A DNA stretch of 6,497 bases from Accumulibacter sp. (GTDB lineage: Bacteria > Pseudomonadota > Gammaproteobacteria > Burkholderiales > Rhodocyclaceae). The notes below the pieces were generated by a model. That model searched no databases. It was given only the letters and a program-made list of their open reading frames with translations, and had not been told where the DNA came from. This document shows positions 1 to 4,511 of the stretch, in pieces (the first letter of the stretch is position 1; every line of letters starts with the position of its first letter). Position numbers and translations under genes: made by a program. The stretch covers positions 1 through 6,497 of the forward strand of contig JAISDL010000004.1 in NCBI GenBank assembly GCA_031264825.1, written 5' to 3'.

Positions 1-10
1 TGGGGTATAG

Positions 11-37
11 GTTGGGGTGAGCGGAGCGAAGCCCAAC
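11..37. repeat. REP-like imperfect palindrome
   Basis: GTTGGG (11-16) and CCCAAC (32-37) are perfect 6-base inverted arms around a 15-base purine-rich centre. It lies in non-coding DNA downstream of hemH, beside other palindromes, which suggests a dispersed extragenic palindrome. No T-run follows on either strand, so it is not an obvious intrinsic terminator. Whether it recurs in the genome cannot be seen from one copy. Confidence 0.45.
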
Positions 38-50
38 GATTCCGCAGGCT

Positions 51-186
51 TATCAGGAATCAGATGTCAGGAATCAGGGATCAGATAAAAACCGATTTCA
101 ACCGCGAAAGGCGCGAAAGGTCTGTATTCCCAAAACTTTTTCGCGCGTATCCGTGTTTCGCGGTTCTTGTCTTCTGATTCCTGATA
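51..186. repeat. MITE-like element with nested inverted repeats and heptad ends
   Basis: The ends form a perfect 13-base inverted repeat: TATCAGGAATCAG at 51-63 and CTGATTCCTGATA at 174-186. Nested inside are a 10-base pair of arms (AACCGCGAAA 100-109, TTTCGCGGTT 156-165) and an 8-base pair (GCGCGAAA 111-118, TTTCGCGC 139-146). Transcribed, the 136 bases could fold into one long interrupted hairpin with its loop near 119-138. The terminal arms consist of heptads of the CTGATTC type, with five on the left side (51-85, read on the minus strand). There is no open frame of interest inside. It resembles a miniature, non-autonomous repeat element; no target-site duplication is obvious and no transposase is present in the window. 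Confidence 0.6.
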
Positions 187-192
187 CCTGAA

Positions 193-212
193 GGGCGCGG
201 CGCACCGTGCCC
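193..212. repeat. GC-rich hairpin downstream of hemH
   Basis: GGGCGCGG (193-200) and CCGTGCCC (205-212) pair with one G-T wobble around a four-base loop (CGCA). It lies about 35 bases past the hemH stop on the minus strand, so it could help end or stabilise the hrcA-hemH transcript. However, no U-run follows it in that direction, and a dispersed palindromic repeat is equally plausible. Confidence 0.4.
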
Positions 213-245
213 CTACGGTGGGATGGTATTCTTGGTGGGGTTTCG

Positions 246-1331
246 TCACTCCGGCGGCGAAGCCGCCGCTAACTGATCTGTTTCCTGTCTCCTGTCTCCT
301 GTCACCTGACGAACTATCGCCTCGATCCACGCGGGGTCTTCGTTCAAACAGGGGATGTGGTTGAATTCGACGCCGCCCGAATCGAGAAAGACTTTTTTCC
401 CTCGGATCGCGATTTCGTTCAAGGTTTCGAGGCAGTCCGCGACAAAGCCGGGGCAGAGAACGTCGAGGCGCTTGACGCCCTTTTTCGCAAGCGAGGCGAT
501 CGTCGCCTCGGTGGAAGGTTCGAGCCACTTGCAGTAGCCGAAACGCGACTGGAATCCGACGAGCGCTTCTTCGTCGCCGAGATTCAGCGCGTCTCTCAAG
601 AGTTCGGCGGTCCGCAGGCATTCGCTCTCGTAGGGGTCGCCGCGCTCGATTCGGCGGCGCGGGATGCCGTGAAAGCTCATCAGGAGGCGCGGGCGCTCTT
701 CGGGGACGCCGTGTTTCGACCAGAAGCGGCGGACGCGCGCGGCGAGCGCGGCGATGTATCCGGGGTCGTCGCCGAAGCTCCCGACGGTCGATAGCTCCGG
801 CGCGCCGACGGTGTTTTTTTCCCACGCGAACGCGGCATCAGTCGCGCTCGCGGTCGCGGTCGACGAATAGTGCGGGTAGAGCGGGAAGAGCACGACGCGC
901 GAGACCCCGGCGTTTTTCAGCTTTTCGAGGACCGAGGGAATCGACGGCCGCCCGTAGCGCATGGCGAATTCGACGGCGACCCGGCGGCCGTTGCGCGCGG
1001 ACGATGCGAGTGCCTCGGAAAGGCGCGCGGCCATCCGCGCCGTGTGCACTTTCAACGGCGAACCTTCGGGCGTCCAGATCGTCGCGTACTTCTCGGCGGT
1101 CTTTTTCGGTCGCGTCTTCAGGAGGACGCCGTGGAGGATCGGGCGCCAGAGCGCGCTCGGCAGGTCGATGATGTGCGGGTCGGAGAGCATTTCTTCGAGG
1201 AAGTTCCGAACATCCAGAATCGCCGTCGAATCGGGCGTGCCAAGGTTGATGAGGACGACCGCGACGTCGGGGGGGGCGTCAACGGAAGGCGCCGGCGGGG
1301 TTTCCGCCGCAGACGGCTCTGGAGAGGCCAT
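246..1331 (-). CDS. hemH: Ferrochelatase (protoheme ferro-lyase)
   Basis: This enzyme inserts Fe2+ into protoporphyrin IX in the last step of protoheme synthesis, in the cytoplasm or at the inner membrane face. The 361-residue product opens with VVLINLGTPD (25-34) and shows FAMRYGRPS (122-130), LYPHYSSTAT (151-160) and the family signature LLMSFHGIP...GDPY (217-234) with catalytic His221. CPGFVADCLETLNE (293-306) carries the conserved Glu302. The ATG at 1331 is chosen because it overlaps the hrcA stop by one base (TGATG) and leaves a normal N-terminus; no Shine-Dalgarno sequence is visible, so translation is probably coupled to hrcA. The last conserved block is HIPCLNEDPAWI (325-336). The final 20 or so residues (TGDRRQETDQL and on) are encoded by a heptad repeat array and a hairpin, and look like an acquired tail rather than part of the enzyme fold. 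Confidence 0.96.
   Translation of the reverse strand: MASPEPSAAETPPAPSVDAPPDVAVVLINLGTPDSTAILDVRNFLEEMLSDPHIIDLPSALWRPILHGVLLKTRPKKTAEKYATIWTPEGSPLKVHTARMAARLSEALASSARNGRRVAVEFAMRYGRPSIPSVLEKLKNAGVSRVVLFPLYPHYSSTATASATDAAFAWEKNTVGAPELSTVGSFGDDPGYIAALAARVRRFWSKHGVPEERPRLLMSFHGIPRRRIERGDPYESECLRTAELLRDALNLGDEEALVGFQSRFGYCKWLEPSTEATIASLAKKGVKRLDVLCPGFVADCLETLNEIAIRGKKVFLDSGGVEFNHIPCLNEDPAWIEAIVRQVTGDRRQETDQLAAASPPE
252..268. repeat. GC hairpin at the hemH 3' end
   Basis: CGGCGGC (252-258) and GCCGCCG (262-268) form a perfect 7-base stem with a GAA triloop. It lies inside the last codons of hemH (AAASPP). A similar hairpin with the same GAA loop occurs at 2426-2440, also beside a heptad array, so the two may belong to one composite repeat. 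Confidence 0.45.
278..310 (+). repeat. Heptad tandem array, CTGTCTC type
   Basis: Four full units and a partial one follow in strict 7-base phase: CTGTTTC (278), CTGTCTC (285), CTGTCTC (292), CTGTCAC (299), CTGAC (306). The array lies within the 3' end of hemH, read antisense, and supplies codons for roughly residues 342-351 of ferrochelatase. The unit is far too short for a CRISPR repeat. Confidence 0.8.
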
Positions 1332-2359
1332 CAGGAAGACGTCTGGTGGCTCAAGGTAGACGACAGAAGACGCGCCGTGATGTCGACGATGGGAATGACG
1401 CGCTCGTAAGCCATCCGCGTCGGTCCGATGACGCCGACGAGGCCGACGACTTGGCCGTCGACTTCGTAGGGCGCGGTGACGACGCTGCACTCGTCGAGCG
1501 GCCGAAGACCCGACTCGTCGCCGATGAAGATCTGGATTCCCTCGGCGCGCTGCGAAACGTCGAGCAGACGCATCAGCGCGGTTCGTTGCTCAAAGAGGTC
1601 GAAAAGCTCGCGGAGACGCTTCATGTTCGACGAGAACTCCTCGATCCCGAGCAGGTTGCGCTCCCCGGAAATGACGTACTGACGCTCGTCCTCGCGCATC
1701 GCCTCGTCGCTCGCCGACAGCGCGGCCGCCATGAGTTCCTTGAGGTCGGCGCGAATCTTGATCAAGTCTTCCATCACGCGCCGGTGGATGTAGTCGAAGT
1801 CGTGCGCGGTGTAATTCTCGTTGAGGTAGTTTGTCGCAAACGCGAGTTCGGAGGGCGAATACGTTCGGTCGGGGAAGAGGATGCGGTTCTGCACGTCGCC
1901 GTCCTCGGTGACGATGATCAGGAGGATGCGCTTCTCGGAGAGGCTCATGAACTCGATATGCCGCACGCGGACCGACGCCTTGCGCGGCGTGAGGACGATT
2001 CCGGCAAAGCGCGTCAGTTCCGAGACGAGGAGCGAGGCGTTGCTGATGAGGCGCTGCGGCTGCGAAAAATGCAGTTGATCCTTGATCGCGTGAATCTTCT
2101 CGGATTCGAGCGGTTGTATCGTGAGCAGGCTGTCGACGAAAAAGCGGTAACCGCGCGGCGTCGGGACGCGACCCGCCGACGTGTGGGGGCTCGCGATGAA
2201 GCCGAGTTCTTCGAGGTCGGCCATCACGTTGCGGATCGTTGCGGCGGAAAGGTCAAGCCCGGAGAATTTCGAGAGCGCGCGCGAGCCGACGGGCTGCCCC
2301 TCGGCGATATAACGCTCGATCAGCGTCTTGAGCAGGGTTTTCGAGCGCGCGTTCAGCAT
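1331..2359 (-). CDS. hrcA: Heat-inducible transcription repressor HrcA
   Basis: HrcA represses class I heat-shock genes (groESL, dnaK group) by binding CIRCE operators, and depends on GroEL for activity. The 342-residue length is usual for the family. The N-terminal winged helix spans about residues 1-75, with TIRNVMADLEELGFI followed by PHTSAGRVPTPRGYRFFVD. The middle holds the GAF-like and dimerising regions, and the conserved IGPTRMAYERV block sits near residues 311-320. The start MLNARSKTLL at 2359 matches the family N-terminus. Upstream of the ATG there is a run of C and no Shine-Dalgarno sequence; an extended -10 lies only about seven bases away, so the message may be leaderless. The stop overlaps the hemH start by one base. 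No CIRCE element is present in this window, so the gene is not visibly autoregulated by one. Confidence 0.97.
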   Translation of the reverse strand: MLNARSKTLLKTLIERYIAEGQPVGSRALSKFSGLDLSAATIRNVMADLEELGFIASPHTSAGRVPTPRGYRFFVDSLLTIQPLESEKIHAIKDQLHFSQPQRLISNASLLVSELTRFAGIVLTPRKASVRVRHIEFMSLSEKRILLIIVTEDGDVQNRILFPDRTYSPSELAFATNYLNENYTAHDFDYIHRRVMEDLIKIRADLKELMAAALSASDEAMREDERQYVISGERNLLGIEEFSSNMKRLRELFDLFEQRTALMRLLDVSQRAEGIQIFIGDESGLRPLDECSVVTAPYEVDGQVVGLVGVIGPTRMAYERVIPIVDITARLLSSTLSHQTSS

Positions 2360-2365
2360 GGGGGG

Positions 2366-2374
2366 ATTCTATCA
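2366..2374 (-). promoter_or_regulatory. Putative extended -10 promoter for hrcA-hemH
   Basis: On the minus strand the sequence reads CTGATAGAAT, giving TGA directly before the hexamer TAGAAT (2371 to 2366), five of six matches to TATAAT. The predicted start point falls at or next to the A of the hrcA ATG (2359). The -35 position falls inside the heptad array (TGTCTC, 2394 to 2389) and is a poor match, so the TG extension would have to compensate. This is prediction from sequence only. Confidence 0.45.
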
Positions 2375-2381
2375 GAGGACA

Positions 2382-2416
2382 GGGCCAGGAGACAGGAGAC
2401 AGCGGACAGGAGACAG
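2382..2416 (-). repeat. Heptad tandem array, CTGTCTC type, inverted
   Basis: Five 7-base units in phase, written on the plus strand as GGGCCAG (2382), GAGACAG (2389), GAGACAG (2396), CGGACAG (2403) and GAGACAG (2410). These are the complement of the CTGTCTC units found at 278-310, so the two arrays flank hrcA-hemH in opposite orientation. The array lies immediately upstream of the putative hrcA -10. Confidence 0.75.
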
Positions 2417-2457
2417 AGAAATATGCGGCGCGAAGCGCCGGAAAATAATCTGTCTCC
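2409..2457. repeat. Small inverted-repeat element around a GC hairpin
   Basis: GGAGACAG (2409-2416) and CTGTCTCC (2450-2457) are perfect inverted 8-base arms. Centred between them is a hairpin, CGGCGC (2426-2431), GAA loop, GCGCCG (2435-2440). The outer arms are heptads of the two neighbouring arrays, so the hairpin marks the point where the array orientation flips. Confidence 0.55.
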
Positions 2458-2490
2458 CGTCTACTGATTCCTGATCCCTGATTCCTGATA
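2450..2490 (+). repeat. Heptad tandem array switching from CTGTCTC to CTGATTC type
   Basis: Six units in unbroken 7-base phase: CTGTCTC (2450), CCGTCTA (2457), CTGATTC (2464), CTGATCC (2471), CTGATTC (2478) and CTGATA (2485, six bases). Both subtypes occur in one in-phase array, which supports treating them as one repeat family. An 18-base stretch at 2471-2488 is the exact complement of 67-84 at the other side of the hrcA-hemH pair. Confidence 0.8.
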
Positions 2491-2494
2491 TACT
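2486..2494 (+). promoter_or_regulatory. Putative extended -10 promoter of the metal-uptake locus
   Basis: TGATATACT gives the TGN extension followed by TATACT (2489-2494), five of six matches to TATAAT. The TG and first two bases of the hexamer come from the last heptad unit (CTGATA). A start near 2501 would leave a leader of about 22 bases before the ATG at 2523. No good -35 is seen at 16-18 bases. The spacer is AT-rich compared with its surroundings, but I see no convincing Zur or Fur palindrome in it. Confidence 0.45.
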
Positions 2495-2522
2495 TTCCAA
2501 ATACCTATTTCATCCGCACAAT

Positions 2523-2801
2523 ATGCGATCGATCCGCGCTTTCCTGTCCGTCGTGCTTTTTCTGCTCTTGCAGACGGCGTGTTTCGCGCATACGCTTTCG
2601 CACGCGCACACCGCCGACGCTCCGTCGCCCGAGGTCTGCGCGGTTTGCGCCGCCGCCCAAGGGATCGACGGCGCGCTTCCTTCGCTGCCGGATACGCCGG
2701 TCTTCGAGCCGGTCTTCCGTCTTGTCACCCACTTTGAAACGCCTTCCTTCGTCGACGCGTCGCGGCTTCCCCGGCTCGCGCGCGCACCGCCTGCCGCCTG
2801 A
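2523..2801 (+). CDS. Small secreted His/Cys protein, possible zinc chaperone
   Basis: A 92-residue protein of no firmly recognised family. Residues 1-22 form a typical signal peptide: basic start (MRSIR), hydrophobic core VVLFLLL, probable cleavage after CFA. LQTAC resembles a lipobox but lacks the aliphatic residue at -3, so secretion is likelier than lipidation. The mature start carries HTLSHAH (H23, H27, H29) and then a CAVC pair (C39, C42), an arrangement suited to binding a transition metal. The remainder is Pro/Ala-rich without further motif. It resembles in layout the short proteins annotated as zinc chaperones or DUF2946 beside zinc importers in proteobacteria, but that is recall rather than a search result. 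It is the first gene of the plus-strand locus, 69 bases before the outer-membrane protein. No strong Shine-Dalgarno sequence precedes the ATG. A role in periplasmic metal handling is inferred from residues and context. Confidence 0.75.
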   Translation: MRSIRAFLSVVLFLLLQTACFAHTLSHAHTADAPSPEVCAVCAAAQGIDGALPSLPDTPVFEPVFRLVTHFETPSFVDASRLPRLARAPPAA

Positions 2802-2818
2802 CCCGAGTCCTCCTTCGT

Positions 2819-2840
2819 TCCGAAACTTTCGGGTTTCGGA
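2819..2840 (+). other. Intercistronic hairpin before the outer-membrane gene
   Basis: TCCGAAAC (2819-2826) and GTTTCGGA (2833-2840) form a perfect 8-base stem with a six-base loop, followed after a few bases by TTTT (2846-2849). It lies between the small His/Cys gene and the barrel gene. It could be a partial terminator or an RNA stability element that sets their relative expression; the weak T-run argues against full termination. Confidence 0.4.
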
Positions 2841-2860
2841 GTGCGTTTTGTCCTTATTTC

Positions 2861-2865
2861 AGGAG
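2861..2865 (+). promoter_or_regulatory. Ribosome binding site fixing the barrel-protein start
   Basis: AGGAG lies five bases before the ATG at 2871. It supports that start over the in-frame GTG at 2841, which has no such site and would place ten extra residues before the signal peptide. Confidence 0.75.
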
Positions 2866-2870
2866 TCGTC

Positions 2871-4358
2871 ATGCGGAACTCGACCGCCGCGGCGTTTGCC
2901 GCCGCAGTATCCATTCCCGCGTCGCTCGTCTTTTCCTCCCCCGCGCTGGCGGCGGGAGACGACGAGATCGCGCGGATTCGTGAGCAGTTGCAAGAGATGA
3001 AAACAGTGTACGAGGCGCGGATCGCGTCGCTCGAAGAACGCCTCGAACGCGCCGAAAAGCGTACCGAAAATCGCCCAAGCGCGGTGCGTCCGGCAAGCGC
3101 GCCGGGTCGGGAAGCGCCGAGAGAAGCGACGCCGGTGCGGACGCCGGTACGCGCAGACGCCGACTTTGTCGCCGCCGCGCCGCCGGTGTACGCGAGCGCC
3201 GCACCTCGTCAGGCCTCGCCGAGCGCGTTCAACCCCGAAATGTCGCTGATTTTGAGCGGCAGTTACGCGCGCATGTCGAAAGACCCCGAACAGCGGCGTT
3301 TGCAGGGCTTCATGCCGTCCGGCGGAGAGAGGCTCCCCGAGACGCGCAGCTTCAACCTGGGCGAAACCGAATTGGCACTTTCGGCGAATATCGATCCCTT
3401 CTTTCGCGGTGAATTCCGCATGGCGGTCGCGCCCGACAACACGATCGGCGTCGAAGAAGCCAATATCCAGACGCTCGGTCTCGGCCACGGTTTCAACGTC
3501 AAGGCCGGGCGCTTTCTCTCCGGCGTCGGCTACCTCAACGAGCACCACCCGCACGCTTGGGATTTTTCCGACGCGCCGCTGCCGTATCAGGCGTTTTTCG
3601 GGAACGCTCTCGGGATGGACGGCGTCCAGGTGCGCTGGCTCGCGCCGACCGATCTTTTCCTCGAATTCGGCGTCGAGGCGGCGCGTTCGCGCAGTTTCCC
3701 GACGACCGACGAGACGCGCGGAAAAAACGGCGGACTCTCCGGGTCGGCTTTCGCGCGCCTGGGCGGCGATGTCGGGACGTCGAACAGTTGGCGCGCCGGT
3801 CTTTCGTATTTTGCCGCGCGGCCGCGCGATCGCGTCTATGAAGACCCGCTGAACGCGACGAGCAGCTCTTTTTCGGGGCGGAGCCGGACGTGGATCGCCG
3901 ACTTCATCTGGAAGTGGGCGCCGAACGGAAATGCGCGTTACCGCAACCTGAAAATCCAGGGGGAATACTTTTCGCGCCCCGAAAAAGGCGATCTGACCTA
4001 CGACCCCGACGGTGCGGCGCTCGTCGGCGACTATAAAAACCGTGCGTCGGGATTCTACGCGCAGACCGTCTACCAGTTCCTGCCGCGCTGGCGCGCCGGC
4101 TATCGCTACGATGAACTTCGCGCGGGGGGCGCGTCGATCGGTCTCGTGAAGAGCGGCGCCTTGACGATCGACGACCTTCCCCTGCTGAAAAGCTATCGTC
4201 CGAAGCGCCATACCGTGATGCTCGACTTTTCGCCGACCGAATTCTCGCGTGTGCGCGTCCAGTTCGCGCGCGACCGGACGCGACCCGAAGCCGTCGACAA
4301 CCAACTCTGGATACAATATATCATGAGCATGGGGGCGCACGGTGCGCACAAATTCTGA
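2871..4358 (+). CDS. Outer-membrane beta-barrel protein of the metal-uptake locus
   Basis: A 495-residue protein. Residues 1-27 are a signal peptide ending in SPALA. Residues 30-65 (IARIREQLQEMKTVYEARI onward) form a coiled coil rich in Glu and Arg, followed by a Pro/Ala linker to about 120. The rest (121-495) alternates polar and aromatic residues in strand-like stretches and ends in a C-terminal Phe (HGAHKF), the usual signal for BAM-dependent barrel insertion. A His-rich segment, NEHHPHAWDF (223-232), lies in a region otherwise resembling porin strands (VKAGRFLSGVGYLNE). No TonB box or plug domain is apparent, so it looks like a porin-type channel rather than a TonB receptor, though related proteins may carry such names. 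Its position between a secreted His/Cys protein and a zinc-type ABC importer suggests it admits or binds the metal at the outer membrane. That substrate is inferred, not shown. Confidence 0.85.
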   Translation: MRNSTAAAFAAAVSIPASLVFSSPALAAGDDEIARIREQLQEMKTVYEARIASLEERLERAEKRTENRPSAVRPASAPGREAPREATPVRTPVRADADFVAAAPPVYASAAPRQASPSAFNPEMSLILSGSYARMSKDPEQRRLQGFMPSGGERLPETRSFNLGETELALSANIDPFFRGEFRMAVAPDNTIGVEEANIQTLGLGHGFNVKAGRFLSGVGYLNEHHPHAWDFSDAPLPYQAFFGNALGMDGVQVRWLAPTDLFLEFGVEAARSRSFPTTDETRGKNGGLSGSAFARLGGDVGTSNSWRAGLSYFAARPRDRVYEDPLNATSSSFSGRSRTWIADFIWKWAPNGNARYRNLKIQGEYFSRPEKGDLTYDPDGAALVGDYKNRASGFYAQTVYQFLPRWRAGYRYDELRAGGASIGLVKSGALTIDDLPLLKSYRPKRHTVMLDFSPTEFSRVRVQFARDRTRPEAVDNQLWIQYIMSMGAHGAHKF

Positions 4359-4383
4359 CCAGTTCCAAAAAGCGCGCGCGGCA

Positions 4384-4411
4384 CGGGCGGGTCTCTCCGT
4401 CCGGCGTTTTT
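4384..4411 (+). terminator. Probable intrinsic terminator after the barrel gene
   Basis: CGGGCGG (4384-4390) and CCGTCCG (4397-4403) pair with one G-T wobble around a six-base loop (GTCTCT), and five T follow after GCG at 4407-4411. It lies 25 bases past the stop of the outer-membrane gene. If active, it would separate the first two genes from the ABC importer genes, which would then need their own promoter in 4412-4511. Confidence 0.5.
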
Positions 4412-4445
4412 ATGCGCGCGCGATCCACGCATTCGCGAACATCCG

Positions 4446-4460
4446 AAAGGATATTCCTTT
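4446..4460. promoter_or_regulatory. Short palindrome upstream of the ABC importer, possible operator
   Basis: AAAGGATATTCCTTT is a perfect 6-base inverted repeat around TAT, about 50 bases before the binding-protein start. It is one of the few AT-rich stretches in the gap, where a promoter and metal-responsive operator would be expected. It does not match the usual proteobacterial Zur consensus (TGTTATA-type), so any regulator is unidentified. Confidence 0.3.
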
Positions 4461-4499
4461 GTCACGCCGGCGCGCGCAAAACGACGCGACGCCTTTTTC

Positions 4500-4503
4500 A
4501 GGA
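4500..4503 (+). promoter_or_regulatory. Ribosome binding site deciding the binding-protein start
   Basis: AGGA lies eight bases before the ATG at 4512. The in-frame ATG at 4503 overlaps this motif and has only CTTTTTC before it, so 4512 is the better start, giving the classic MKKIVGIV signal-peptide opening. Confidence 0.65.
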
Positions 4504-4511
4504 TGAGAAAC

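Noticed and set aside
2355..2375. Sigma-32 heat-shock promoter for hrcA (CCCCAT-like -10)
   Set aside because: The C-run ends in the ATG start codon itself and no CTTGAA-type -35 lies at a suitable distance.
1346..2467. Long plus-strand open frame opposite hrcA
   Set aside because: hrcA on the minus strand is a clear family match throughout; the opposite frame is charged low-complexity sequence and runs into the repeat arrays.
2450..2490. CRISPR array
   Set aside because: Units are 7 bases and directly adjacent, with no spacers; no cas gene is present.
2360..2522. CIRCE element for HrcA autoregulation
   Set aside because: No TTAGCACTC or GAGTGCTAA arm is present on either strand of the spacer.
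4310..4322. GATACAATATATC as a Zur-type operator
   Set aside because: The inverted arms are only four bases and it lies within conserved coding sequence at the end of the barrel gene (LWIQYIM).
2859..4349. Long minus-strand open frame (496 codons) opposite the outer-membrane gene
   Set aside because: The translation is Arg/Ala-rich low-complexity protein without motifs, as expected opposite a GC-rich gene. The plus strand has a signal peptide, ribosome binding site and terminal Phe.
4459..4487. Sigma-70 promoter with TTGTCA at 4459-4464
   Set aside because: The position 17 bases downstream is CGACGC, with no -10 resemblance.
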